DNA from: Pseudophaeomoniella oleicola
Lineage: Eukaryota > Ascomycota > Eurotiomycetes > Phaeomoniellales > Phaeomoniellaceae
Reading direction: 5' to 3'
NCBI GenBank assembly: GCA_003868215.1
Contig: QWDQ01000006.1
Span: 62,001-126,000, forward strand
Length of the DNA stretch: 64,000 nt
Below, one piece after another: positions 12,317-23,180 of this stretch (position 1 is the first letter of the stretch; each line of letters begins with the position of its first letter). The position numbers and the translations under genes were made by a program. The notes under the pieces are model-generated. The model worked only from the letters and a program-made list of their open reading frames with translations, had not been told where the DNA came from and did not search any database.

Positions 12317-13022
12317 TTTACCTATTCCAGTCAGTCTCGAACAGGGAGTTATTGACGGATGGGATCTCTCTCTTGAGGTCCTGCAACATTTCTTACGACA
12401 GGCCTTTCCCTCCCGAGCTTCGGCCGCTCCAGGCGCAGACAGTCTTTCCACTCTGTAGACATGTGCCTTTCTTGGAGCATCCCCAAGCATTCGTTGGCAT
12501 GTACAGGGAGCTCTCTACCCACCCATGGAGGTAAATATCACGTTTCCATGCACTCCCCCTCCTCTGGAAAGGGAGCCTTAAGAGCGGTGTGAGGCGGTGA
12601 ACAGTATGCACTGTATCGATCCTACGGGCAAACCCAATCGATGTCTTAGACGGCGAGAACTCTCTTCTTTCCTCTCGAGGTGGGCAAATAGACATCGTAT
12701 TCGTACCCATGATTTCAATGACAAGCTTCAATCCCCGGTCCATATCGGGGAGAATAGAACAAACACCAGGACCCGAAAGCAAGAACTGAGGGATTGTACA
12801 TTTTGGACGATACAACGGTACGCCAGACGCCTACGCCGTCTCCCAATGCAACCTTATACCGTAATCAATTCCCATTCGCTTGCCTTTTTGTGTATAATCA
12901 GATAACCTCTCCTCCCCCTGTCACTGCCCGTATTGTCCACTTCACCTGCCTTCCGGAAAAAGTCTATCCTGCATTGTCTCATGCGAGTCATACCATCTGC
13001 CAAGTATACACGGGTGCTCGGC

Positions 13023-13458
13023 TTAGCGGCTATACGCACGCCCATAACCAGTCGCTGGCCCATTGGGAGCAACTGGGAGCTGTTTGAGAAGATTGAGGGC
13101 GACTTCGGCGGCGTCTTCTTTTGCGTTGTTGATGAATTGCCCGTCATACCAGAAGCGTGCTGCGATGTTTCGGCCCCTGATGGTGACAGTGCTAGACCAT
13201 GCTGTTCGGCCGCCTGCTCGTTGATCAGTACCGAAGCCCACAAGCAACCGAGTAAGACACGTACCACGTCTGTCGGAAACAATGTTGAAGACAGGAGCAG
13301 GTAGCCCTCCCGCTCGGCAATAGTCTATGAGGTTAGTGTCTTGAAGTGTGAAGATTCCCTCTGTGAAACGTACTTGCAAGCTCTTCCTGCTTTGAGGTAC
13401 CGCGCGTTGCTCCGCCATTGGAACCACCGCTCGGGGCTGCACTTGGTCGTCCAGACAT
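13023..13458 (-). CDS. small stand-alone dsRNA-binding-domain-like protein, 111 aa
   Basis: Exons are complement(13374..13458), complement(13265..13324) and complement(13023..13213). The introns are 49 bp (GTACGT..CATAG, branch CACTAAC) and 51 bp (GTACGT..GCAG, branch ACTGATC). The product starts MSGRPSAAPSGG. A 28-residue Gly/Ser-rich leader precedes a dsRBD-like unit: helix 1 (EELANYCRAGGLPAPVF), strand NIVSDRRGG, strand AWSSTVTIRG, then FWYDGQFINNAKEDAAEVAL. The Lys-Ala-Lys type start of helix 2 appears as NNAKEDAA, so it is a weak but plausible match to the canonical KKxAK motif. Nothing else is attached. The RNA role is inferred from fold pattern only. Confidence 0.72.
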
Positions 13459-15214
13459 ATTGTAGAGTAGGCAAAGGTTGAATTACAAGGAACAGAACAG
13501 CAAGCAGGCTTGGGAATGATGCGACAACGACAATGTAAGTGGAGCGAGAGTCTGAGTGCTAGAGGATAGAAGAACGGGGGGGGGGAAAGCTTCTTTTGAA
13601 GTAGAAACGAAAGCCAGGGTGGGATGTGAAGACGAAGGGAAGAATCAGTTGCCCACATTCTGCAAGACTGGCTGCAGCTAGGCAGCGTTGTGTATCACAG
13701 CGAAAGATCGGTGAAGGAATGTGAGTGAGCAAGTCCTAGGTGAATGCCCATGGATTTGCATCATCAAGGCTGCAAAGGTATTCGAGACAACCCCCTAACA
13801 GGGCCGGCCCGTAGCGTGTATATCCCCCCAGGGCCAACAGTGATAGAGCAAGAGTGCGAGGTGACACAATGGATATAAGATATCGGACTGTAGACCAGTC
13901 TTGTTAACTGAGTTTCTGTGCCGGAAACATGGGGACGCTGCGTCGGGTGACCATTTCGAGCAGCCACCGAATTACCAAAGCGGGCAACATCAGATTTCCT
14001 GGGTTCAATAAATTGTCGAGATACACGTGGTAACTGCCGACCCATTGGAAAGCCAAAGGTTGCCCGAAAACGAGACAATGGGCTCAGACAAGAGACATTG
14101 AGACTGGGATGCTTGGAATCTCCTCAGACATTCGGGCAGCAAAGTCGGCTGAGTGGAGCCAGAACAGCAGCTCCCTTTGCGAACACTTGAACTCATGTTT
14201 GCGCCATAGCAGTGAAGCGATCCTAGTGATTGCCGCAGCCTCGGCCATATGAGCACGCATCGAATCATCGCTGAAGGGCAACAAGATGATGCGGAACCGA
14301 GTCGTGGAAAGGGTACTGCGAATATGCCTCTAGTGTCCATTGCTACCTTAGGCTCGGGTACCAACGGCGCTCCCACACTAGTTGTTTGCTGTTGGCCGTT
14401 GCTTAATCGGCGTCAAAGACCAACGCATCACTGCCAGATCTGAAGACGATTGAGGTATATTTTTGCCTCGTCTGCAACTTCTTACGAGTCCAGCAACGCC
14501 GCCAATTGAAGCTCGGGTAGATCTGCACCCTTAATCGACCATTAGATCCTTGAACATGTATAGTACTGCGAGGTGCCGGCAATCTACAGTCGTCCGTAGG
14601 GACTCATATCACATATAAGCATAACATAATCGGAAAGGAACTGATTGGGATAGCACGTGTAGTCAGCTCCAAGTAGGAGCAATATCCCACTCGTGGAATG
14701 CGAATGTCTATGATGCAGACTGTGTCTAGTGAAGAGTTTTGGAGACATGCTTGCGCCGTCTACCATGAAGCCTCTCGCGCCATGGCTTGCTGCCTTTGCC
14801 CTATGGCTTCATTCAGAAGATACGGTGGTATATTGCCGACATGTATGATCAACCTTTCCACGGAACCGTGGATCTCAAATGGGTCTGTGGTTATGATCTC
14901 CATTGCAGAGTGCATGTATCCATAAGCTCTACTGTGAAACCTTTCGTAAGCCACATTTCGTAGCGGTCTGCAGAACTGGTAGGACGCTTGGTGTAAAAGC
15001 CGTAAAGGCTCGATCAGTGCTGCAAGCCGCTCATGCAGTGATCGATTCCCGAAATCTTTGTTTCTCGGTTATGAATTTGAAATTCTCCGAGAAGAAGAGG
15101 AAAGCAAACCTTGGTGGATATTGTGTGACCTGTCGTCCTTAACAGATCCCTCCAATCCACATATAGCCTAGAATTTCCAGATATAGTCTCATATGCAAAC
15201 GCCACACAACCGAC
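13459..15214. other. unresolved region with interrupted minus-strand frames
   Basis: Between two well-formed genes, the minus strand carries open stretches that read like protein but do not join into one gene by obvious splice sites. One (15068 down to 14760) includes SRAYGYMHSAMEIITT and NIPPYLLNEAIGQRQQAMA. Another (about 14330 down to 13904) includes SDDSMRAHMAEAAAITRI and LLFWLHSADFAARM, with an in-frame TGA at about 14084. I do not recognise a family. It may be a decayed gene or chance open frames. Confidence 0.3.
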
Positions 15215-16429
15215 TCATCTGTGGCCGTGGAACTGGCGTTTGCTACTGAAGTCGACGAGGGCGACGAGTCCCGTAGCCACCAAAACACTAACAGAATCAA
15301 TTATGCATTCCACAGTAGAGAAATCGACTTACTCGGCCACATCTGTAAGAGCCCCAAATACTGACTGGTCACTGATCCACATCGAAGATGGAGGAACCCA
15401 TCCGCCTTTGCAACGCTCATCATATTCATCTCTCAGACTCATGGGATCCGGAGCAACGTGAGCGATCGGATATTGCTTTGAAGCTTCGTGCAGGTCAAAC
15501 CAGACTTTCTCCCCGTGTCCAGATCGCAGGATATGGCGCTTCCAAGAATATTTCTTTCCCCACCATTCAAAGTCATATCTCTTCGACTGCCCAAGGCCAC
15601 ATTTGCGGATATCCACATGAGCATAGTTCGAGAATTCCAGTATTATTACTGAAGAAGGCATTTCTGCGAGCGACCGTACTGGTCCGCCGTGAATACTGTC
15701 AATCGAGTTGTAGCCTGAATCACATCTCTTCAGCGAAACACCCGAGCTTTCTGGAGCCTCAGCCTTGATACCGAAAGTGTTCAAAGCACTCGTCAATGAT
15801 CTCTGGAGTCCTGGCCGACCAGCGAGCTTCGGTTTCCGTTTCGAATGGCAGACTTCACGTCCTGACTCTCTGCAGTACCGCCGTAGTGAGTATTCTCGGT
15901 TGTGCACATCCTTCATACGCAGGTAGAAGAGAATCATGTCCCGTGAATGACCGTATAACTTGGAGGTCCGCGTGTCGATAACGAGATTCATATTTCCGTC
16001 TAGTGCCGTGTCGTCATGCCTAATACGAAGACGTCTCGTTGATGGAAAGAGATCTGCAAATTCGGCAGGACTGCAAGGAAGCGCATCCGACAACAGGAGC
16101 TCGCGGCGTTCAGAGGGTTGTTCAAAAATTCTGGAGTCATTGTCGAATTCGCCTTCCGAACTCTCAGTGGAGGCATATGTCGAACCTGAAGACCGCGCAT
16201 CTTCCATGTATGAGGAATGCCAGTCCTCATCCACATAAGATTGACGATGGTCAACTATCCTCGGGGATTTCTCTTGGTGTATCACCACAGGAGCCGTGTG
16301 ATGATGTCTGATGGGAGGCCTATTGCCCACTGATACCCCTGTATGGAGCCCGGAGATGTATGACCAGTCGTTGTTTGACTGCGGCAATGGCGCAAGGCCA
16401 TTACTGTAGCGACCGATGGATCTGGCCAT
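15215..16429 (-). CDS. conserved-looking hypothetical protein, 389 aa
   Basis: Exons are complement(15333..16429) and complement(15215..15287). The main frame runs to a stop inside a strong donor, GA|GTAAGT. Splicing out 45 bp to the acceptor GTTAG adds a 24-residue tail containing VLVATGLVALVDF. I use the ATG at 16429 (MARSIGRYSN) and treat the in-frame extension upstream as leader. The N-terminal 110 residues are His/Ser-rich and probably disordered. Residues about 115-190 (SPAEFADLFPSTRRLRIRHDD, NLVIDTRTS, ILFYLRMKDVHNREYSLRRYCRESGREV) and 280-370 (VIILEFSNYAHVDIR, YDFEWWGKKYSWKR) look folded. I do not know the family. It may be a structured regulator. Confidence 0.7.
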
Positions 16430-18031
16430 GATTCGTTGCGCCAAATGCGGCCGTGGTGATATATAAAGTCTAGGAGGTGAAAAGATATAGCAGATATACA
16501 AAACAGATGCTAAAACAACAAGAGCTCCATACGCATGAGGGGAAGGATAAGTCTGCGATGAGGAAGACTTGGGATGAAAAAGCTGCTATATGACACTATG
16601 TGCAAGATGACCGGAAGGTGTGGGATGTATGAAATGGAGAAAGGAAGTCCAAAGCACGTGGGCAAAAGACTATCATGCAACGCTTTGTATAATGCCACGA
16701 ACCGGAAGCAAAGAAATCGATTTCATAGTGAGTGCGAGTCAGATGCCTCACTGTCTTGATTGCGAGTAGCCTTTTGGAGGTGACACGCATTGGTTGAACT
16801 TGCCTTTTGGACAGCCGAAGACACCAATTGAGATGAGGCGTTCACCTTCTACCTTTCCCACCCATGAAGTTCTCTACTGGGATCGAAGTGTGGTAGATGC
16901 CTGTCTGTCCCTGTATACATGGCACCGTTGACAGGAACGATGGTGACAAATGATGGGTAAACATCGAATCAATGTGCCGGAACATTGTAAGCGATCGCGT
17001 ACAGTCTAGTTCGGTGTGATGGCACGTTGGCGCAAGAATAGGCAGATGATGGTAGCATAGGTGATCCAGCCTCGTACGGGGTGGTGGTGATGATGACCAC
17101 TGTCATAGCGTAGGTACCTAGGATCTTACGGTGCTTATTGGACGTCTTCCTCCTGCCAAACACTAAAGGAAGGCGAAGGCGTACTGTCGCTGATTTTTGC
17201 CTGGGCAGCCTGATTAATTGACCTTGTAGTTGACCCTCGGAGGCCTGAACTTCATCTTCCACTCCAATCGCCACTTGATCGGAACTCGATGTGTCGGAGA
17301 CTTCTGTCAGTCTACCAATGCGGAAATAAAAACAAAGGTTCCAACCGCAGGGTTTGCTCCTTGATGCCCAACTGTTAGATAGACGTTTTCAATGGGTCAA
17401 GGCAGCAGAGACTAATGAGCTGTCAACAATAAATCGGCCGATCCCTGATCTGCGTCACTGCCTCGAAGTCTCGGTTTTCGGTCCATACGATGGAGATGAA
17501 TGAGCTGCATGCTGTCATCATGGAAGCATCGTAAAGTGCTTTAATGTACTGGTCACTGCGAGTTCGTGTCACTTGTTCAAGCAGGAACCAGGATATTGTG
17601 ACTGGCCTTTCATCCGCTCACCCAATGCTTGGCTGCCTAGGTGATAGAGTCTCACAACCATCCGACTTGGTCCGATAGTTACTATTTTCCAATACACCAT
17701 TGCCCCTGGGGTCAATCTTTGAAGCGCACATTATTGAACTTGGTTTCGATGTATGCGTTTTCCTATAGGAGAACCTGCCCAGAATTACAAAGTTCAATTG
17801 TTACTATGGCTGCCCAAAATCCTGCGCCGACCCAGCTGTGCTCTCGGTAGAACAATAACGCCATCACCACTCGTCCTCAATCAATGTCCCAGAGTGAAAG
17901 GGACCTGCCACTCGGCGAACCGTCACGTCTCGTACATCAGTCCTGGTCGTACATCCCATGCAATGATAGTCTGTCGACGACTCACTGATAATGTCATGGT
18001 CGACATCATCTCCCAGCAAATCTTGTCCGCT
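16430..18031. other. intergenic region, no supported gene
   Basis: A minus-strand frame at 16969-17380 (containing RLPRQKSATVRLRL) has no start context, splice partner or family match. A CCTAGG-centred motif (TAGGTACCTAGGA) lies at 17111-17123. Nothing else stands out. Confidence 0.4.
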
Positions 18032-18337
18032 TCATATTCTTCCCGTTGAGTACGCTCCTCCGTGCAAACCCAACCCGGCCTGTTCATATATATCGTTCCC
18101 TTTCCTATTCGGTAGAGCTCCCAATATATCCCCCCCTTTCTTGCCCTTGTCCCCTCGCTCCTCAACCCGACGTCCCAAAACTCTGTCCTTCCATGTTCTA
18201 TCAGTCTTCCCGTCTGCCTGCTTTTGCATTGAACTCATGCTCGTGGCAACCGATCGAACCTCAATGTCCAAAGACTTTTTCTCTCCACAAGCCTGAGATG
18301 TCGGGGAATTCGACTTGTTGGCAGAGGCGGACGGCAT
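18032..18337 (-). CDS. doubtful small protein, 101 aa
   Basis: An uninterrupted frame from the ATG at 18337 encodes MPSASANKSNSP followed by a Lys/Arg/Gly-rich, probably disordered chain (DRTWKDRVLGRRVEERGDKG) ending AYSTGRI. There is no recognisable domain or signal peptide. A TATATATATATACA stretch lies about 290 bp upstream on the template side (18620-18640). Composition is compatible with a fungal small stress-type protein, but there is no decisive evidence. It could equally be chance. Confidence 0.3.
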   Translation of the reverse strand: MPSASANKSNSPTSQACGEKKSLDIEVRSVATSMSSMQKQADGKTDRTWKDRVLGRRVEERGDKGKKGGDILGALPNRKGNDIYEQAGLGLHGGAYSTGRI

Positions 18338-19610
18338 CTTGATTTGGTCTTTTCGTTGTGAGAATGAAGCTTGATGGCGCGGGAGATGGGTGATTGGATA
18401 ATTGGTGATGCTTTCACAAATCCTGATGCTGACTTGGATATGAGGAGTGGCCTGTCTTTCGCAAATGAGACCTTCTTATAGATGTTTGTCAACGTGAGAG
18501 AGCTTGCTCTGTGAAGCACCGTTCCCTGGAATAGTTGCAGAAGTCTCTGATTTCTCTCTTGATATGTGAACTCGAAATCAGTGAATCAGGGAAACACCAC
18601 CTCATGAACAAAGACAAGGCATCTATATATATACACGATATACATCCTCTCCTCTCACCCTACCGACATCTCACCGTCTAATCAGGCTACGCGTCCCATC
18701 ACGATCACACACGACAACATATTCAAGCCATGCGAAAAGAAGGAGATCTATCAGCCTTGTCCCCGGATCCCGCTTGGTGTCTACGTATTGACTCACACAA
18801 AAACACGGTAGACTGAACTACCTAGTCAGCGTGACTCCTCACATGGTGGAACTCTGTTAGTACGTAAGCACCGCGTATGTAGAAAACCAGTATCGTAGGC
18901 CTGTACTAGGCACGCCAGGTAAGTATAGTCAGTATATCTTACGCTGAACTCCGACGACGACGAAAGTTGACAAGCAACGCTGAAGGAAAGAAGACGACGT
19001 ATCTGCTTACCGTGACTCATCATCACCGGCCTTGTCACAATGTACGGCCAATTAAATAGAACAACTGATTGCGTACTGCCAAGCCTTTGTTGGTTGGTCT
19101 ACTTGCTTGCTTGCTTACTTGCTTGCGTGGCAGATTAGGTGGATAGGGTAATCAATAATATTAGCTCGTTTCCTTATCTGGATGGCAGGATTGTGTTGTG
19201 AGATGGAATGTTGGGTATCGTACTAGAATACCCGGATTGGGTTGAGGAGGAATAGAGAAAGAGGAGGGATGCGCTTGATTGCCGTGTCGTATATGAGCGT
19301 GTTGATGAGCTGAGTCAGGTGCTGATGTGTCCTTGCTCAGGTATGGTCTTGTGCCTGCAATCTACGTCGACGACGTCCAAATCAATGAGTAAGTAAGAAA
19401 TGGGAATAGTACAGGCATCAGCTTTCAGATGGATGATGCATCTCTCCGTCTGCTTTCTCCCTGTCTTACTATGCATATTTCTGTTATCTAGACAGATCTA
19501 TAGTCGCACAGGCATATCCGAAAATGTATCTATACCAGTCTGACACTAGTATTACACCAAGTCACATGAAACGATTTGACGAACACGACAATGGTCAAGA
19601 TGACAATACC
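18338..19610. other. intergenic region with TATA-like and CTTG repeats
   Basis: No gene is supported. It has alternating TA at 18622-18634, a (CTTG)n tetramer run at 19102-19127 and pyrimidine-rich stretches. It may serve as the upstream region of the doubtful gene ending at 18337. Confidence 0.4.
19102..19127. repeat. (CTTG)n tetranucleotide repeat
   Basis: Six CTTG-type units with one CTTA variant form a short microsatellite in non-coding DNA. Confidence 0.85.
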
Positions 19611-20752
19611 TTAGACCATCCCCCACAAAGGTTGAGGCAGAGGCGCGGACATGATAGGGGGTCGTAGCTTGCCGTCGTCAATGCCCACATAGGCTTCTCG
19701 TCGAGCGGGATTGCCCACTGTGACAGACCAAGTCCGTAACCCGTAGTAAGTTGCAATAGAGTGGACAAGCCAACGTCTTGTAAAGGCATAATGTTAGCAT
19801 GGAGAGTCAGCAGTCACACCAGCAGAAGACAACTTACCCGAACCCAGCCGCTCGATCTTCGGCCAAAGCCTCAAATACGAGCTTTTCGCGCCTCAGATCA
19901 CCGTTCATAGACTTCCTAGTTGGCGAATCATGCATTTGGCCATTTCTGCCAACGAAGACGATCTCATCTTCTTCTGAGTCTGCGTCATCGAGGCCGTCTT
20001 CACACCTCTCGGTTTGTTTCTCGCTCCATCTTTTCAAAAAGACTCGGACGTCTTCTTCGAGATCTTGTAGTAGACCCTTCGCGGCTCGTGCACGCTTCAA
20101 TCGCGTTCGCACCTCTTTGGGGACTTGCGCCGCAGAGTCTGTCTCTTCGGCTTTCCCATTGTGAAAGCGCTTGCGTCTTTGTTCCGTGCGCTTCTTGTGA
20201 GCTGCCTCTTCGTCATACAGCGGAGCGAGGTAATAGGGAACATAACTTTTGCGATGTGTGGGTCGAATTTCCCAGTCCGCAGCAGACGGAGGTTGGGCCC
20301 ATGGGTTGTTCAGCAGACGATCTATAGAGCATGCGCGTCAGACAAAGGCCGCGCGGCTCAGATCATCTAGAGAATATAAACCTACCATTTTCCCAGCGTC
20401 GGCGTTGACGGCTGCCCTCTTTACCTTTGAGGAGGGCTTCTCGACGCTTGAGACTATCGCGTCTGATTGGTTCACGACGACCATAGGCGTTGTTGGTCGC
20501 CGTCGCCGTCGCCGTCGCCGGACGTGCAGCATACCTTCGCGGCTCTTCCGCCATTGGTGGACGTGGCGCGTCATCTAGTGGGATCGAGAGCGTGACGGAC
20601 GTCCCACGCGCTTGCTGGGGGACAGCAGACAATGAGACAGACGCCAATGCCTCGGTGGCCTGTTCGGTCCAAGCTTCGATATTGGCAGCCTGTTCAACAT
20701 CCATTGCAGACGTGGCTGGGATGCGATTGATGATGACTGGATGGATGGCCAT
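19611..20752 (-). CDS. R3H-associated-domain / R3H protein, 338 aa
   Basis: Exons are complement(20386..20752), complement(19838..20321) and complement(19611..19776), with introns of 64 and 61 bp. The protein starts MAIHPVIINRIP. An N-terminal low-complexity part includes an Ala-Thr alternation (about residues 77-86) coded by a GCCGTC repeat. It is followed by the R3H-associated N-terminal domain (RRDSLKRREALLKGKEGSRQRRRWEN, DRLLNNPWAQPP, RPTHRKSYVPYYLAPLYD). The last exon gives an R3H single-strand nucleic-acid-binding domain (RWLVHSIATYYGLRTWSVTV...RREAYVGI), with the Arg and His spacing of the R3H motif. The function in fungi is uncharacterised, and an RNA-binding role is inferred from the domain. 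Confidence 0.87.
20498..20522. repeat. GCCGTC hexamer repeat inside the R3H gene
   Basis: Four GCCGTC-like units in tandem code for alternating Ala and Thr in a probably disordered part of the protein. Because the unit is six bases, length changes keep the frame. Confidence 0.85.
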
Positions 20753-22118
20753 GGTGCAAGAATGTGTGGCTGATGAGGAAGCGGCTAATGACGGATGTGA
20801 GGGTTCTGTTGTATAGTAATAATAATACAATTTCGAAGCTCAATCGTACACTCAACCTTACCGGTTCGTAGACAGGCTGACAGGTCAGAAGTACACGAGA
20901 GAATCGATGCTCTACAGATGAGAGAAAGGAAAGGAAAGGAGGAAGGACAGATGAAGATGAATCGCTCGCACGCGGATGAGGGACGAGCTTCGATAAGAAC
21001 AATCGAGTGTCCGTGTGGGTCTCCCTGACGCACAATGTTCCGTGGCCAATCACGATTTGGCAGGGACCACACGTTCTTCCGATCCATCAACAATTTGCAT
21101 CATGATGCCGCCGGATACTCTTTTGCTGTCTATCAAGATTCTCATCCTTCACGTTGGAGCTACCGCCAGCATGATGAGAATATATGCTTCTCCCTCCAAT
21201 TCAGCAGTACCAGGTTCGAACCCCACTGTCGATGACCTGTAGTCAGCAACTGCTCCTGATGAGCTGATTGAGTAACTCCATACCCGATACGTCATCTTAC
21301 CCCCTAAAACTCGAGCATCGGCGTCGAAGCGTTGCATTTGTTATACGAAACAGCATATCTCTCAGGGATAGGAGAGACAGAAGCCTGAGTACGATATAGA
21401 GCAAAGTACCTACGGCGTCCATTACAGTCACCTCTCTCATGATAGATTAATGCGAAACACAAACAAGTTAAGAACCATTGTCCTTTTCTCAGAGTACGCG
21501 AACAAGCGTTAGCTGGGCAACCGTTGTTCCTAGTAATCGTTGCAAAGCATGCTCGCAATGTCTAAGAAATCTGGCTAGTATATCTGCAGGATTCAGTCAA
21601 ATGGTGTATCGGAAGCAACACAATATGCACGGCTGACAAAAGAGGTTGAGCCAATCAGATTTCTTTTCGGCTCTTCTGCACATCCTCTCGGAATATTTAC
21701 TATGGGTTCAGGTTTCACGAACTCTATAAATTGCGTGGCGATGTCAGGATGTATAGATGCTCTGAGAGACGATTTCTGGTTTCTTTCTCCCGTCTACCAA
21801 GCGTCCTTCTCGTTGGTCGTTTGTCCTCCGTCAGGCGTCCGTCACACACCAAAATCTTGTGTTTGTTCCCGAACATCCTCGCACAGTCAGATCTAAAGTA
21901 GCATGAATGCCACTCAAGGATGGCAGTGTTGCAATATGGTCATCAGCGTTATGCGGCTATGCTCATACCAAAAGTGATGTTTTTGTTGGTGGCTGATGCA
22001 AGTAAGTTGTTATAAGAAAGGCCGTTCTGCTTGGAAGCTGCCATGAATTGTGCACCAAAACAAATCCCAGAAAGAGGAGAGTCAGGTAAACCAAATCACA
22101 TACCAGCCATATTTCACA
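20753..22118. other. intergenic region between divergent genes
   Basis: These 1.37 kb hold the promoters of the R3H gene (-) and the secreted-protein gene (+). A TTATTATTACTATACAAC stretch and purine-rich GAAAGGAAAGGAAAGG (20921-20945) are seen. I find no gene or RNA. Confidence 0.45.
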
Positions 22119-22625
22119 ATGCTCTTCCAGGCTTCCATTCTCGTCACCGGCCTCATGGTCCATGGAATCTTTGCGCTACCGACTTGGGCCGGTGCTTTGA
22201 GCGCACGTCAGGTCTCCGTTCCTACCTGTGGCTCTCAACAGTATTCAATCAATGGATTCACTACCTTTCAAGCACCCTCGAGTGGAAATAGCACAATTTA
22301 CTTCAAACTCACCAACCCTAATTATCCCGAGCCTACTTCTGTAGACTGCTCGCATCTTTTCTTGCCGGGAACTGGAGGTCCAACATCAGATGCCTGGCAA
22401 CCATGCGCCGACAACAACTCGACTTTCCGATACGCGAGTGCAGGTAACCTCGAAGTCAACGCAGAGTACTGGTGCGAGGACAGCCTTGTTATTGGATATG
22501 CCAAAGGGAGTCTTTCGATATTCTCGTATATGATCAACGGCGGCACGTATTCAGAGACCCCAACTAGCTGGGAGGGCATACCGGTGCAAAGCGTGGAGGA
22601 AGTGTCAGGGGAAGGTGCCGAGTGA
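22119..22625 (+). CDS. small secreted protein with four cysteines, 168 aa
   Basis: I use the ATG at 22119, which gives a typical signal peptide (MLFQASILVTGLMVHGIFALP) with likely cleavage near residues 20-30. The in-frame extension upstream would bury it. The mature part has four cysteines (VPTCGSQ, VDCSHL, QPCADN, WCEDS), two N-glycosylation sites (NST) and no membrane segment. Four cysteines allow two disulfides, common in fungal apoplastic proteins and effector candidates. The final residues (SVEEVSGEGAE) are acidic. No named family is recognised. An effector role would be speculation. Confidence 0.72.
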   Translation: MLFQASILVTGLMVHGIFALPTWAGALSARQVSVPTCGSQQYSINGFTTFQAPSSGNSTIYFKLTNPNYPEPTSVDCSHLFLPGTGGPTSDAWQPCADNNSTFRYASAGNLEVNAEYWCEDSLVIGYAKGSLSIFSYMINGGTYSETPTSWEGIPVQSVEEVSGEGAE

Positions 22626-23180
22626 TTGGGACAAGCCTGATGCTAGTTCGGTAGTCACAATCACCTGCCGATGGTGCGAGGCTATCAAACATCCTGTGCG
22701 TGAATAGGAGTGGTGTGAGTGATGAGAACAATGGCATTATGTTGGGCCAAGGAAATAGATTTGTCCACCACACACATTCTGCTGTAAAGCGTTTTTGGAG
22801 GATCGTTGTATACACAATGTTGTGAGAGTCTCCAGTAGCTACGTCAGGCTGTCAAAGCCGGACACATTCGATAGAGAACAAGGGGAACTTGAGGGTAGAC
22901 TTGATGTCAAAGGTGCTTTTTTTGAAATATAGAACATTGTTCGATGAATGACAATGGTGGTGAAGCTCAAATGAGAGCGGTGAGTTACTGGATGGGAATG
23001 TTGTGGGAGGTTTGAGGATTAGCGCTGGTCCCGCCTCTGGAGTCGTTTGTTTACATAGGATCGGCAGAAAATAAAGTCCTAAGAAGCTTGACAGTTGATA
23101 TCGGTTGACAGTCGCAAGCACCTTATGCGAAATCTCAGAATCATTACAACTTCCTTGGAACTATTTCCATCTTGCGTAGA
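22626..23180. other. intergenic region, nothing notable
   Basis: The 555 bp between two plus-strand genes contain only short unsupported frames. Confidence 0.45.

Larger units (their letters stand above)
11629..13022. other. intergenic region with simple repeats
   Basis: No supported gene is present. It contains an AT-rich TTAATTAG patch (12075-12110), a degenerate AGATAC/GGTACAG array (12188-12262) and a short (TCC)n run (12299-12316). Minus-strand frames up to 140 codons at 12393-12815 show no recognisable domain. Confidence 0.45.

Noticed and set aside
12393-12815. 140-codon minus-strand open frame
   Set aside because: No domain, no signal peptide, unremarkable composition and overlapping plus-strand frames of similar length. 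It looks like chance.
16969-17380. Minus-strand frame with RLPRQKSATVRLRL and a Ser/Asp-rich start
   Set aside because: It has no initiating ATG in a good context and no splice donor partner upstream, so I could not support a gene.
21209-21228. GGTTCGAACCCC string resembling the B box and T-arm of a tRNA
   Set aside because: The flanking bases do not pair as a five-base T stem, and I find no A box, anticodon arm or acceptor stem at the right distance.
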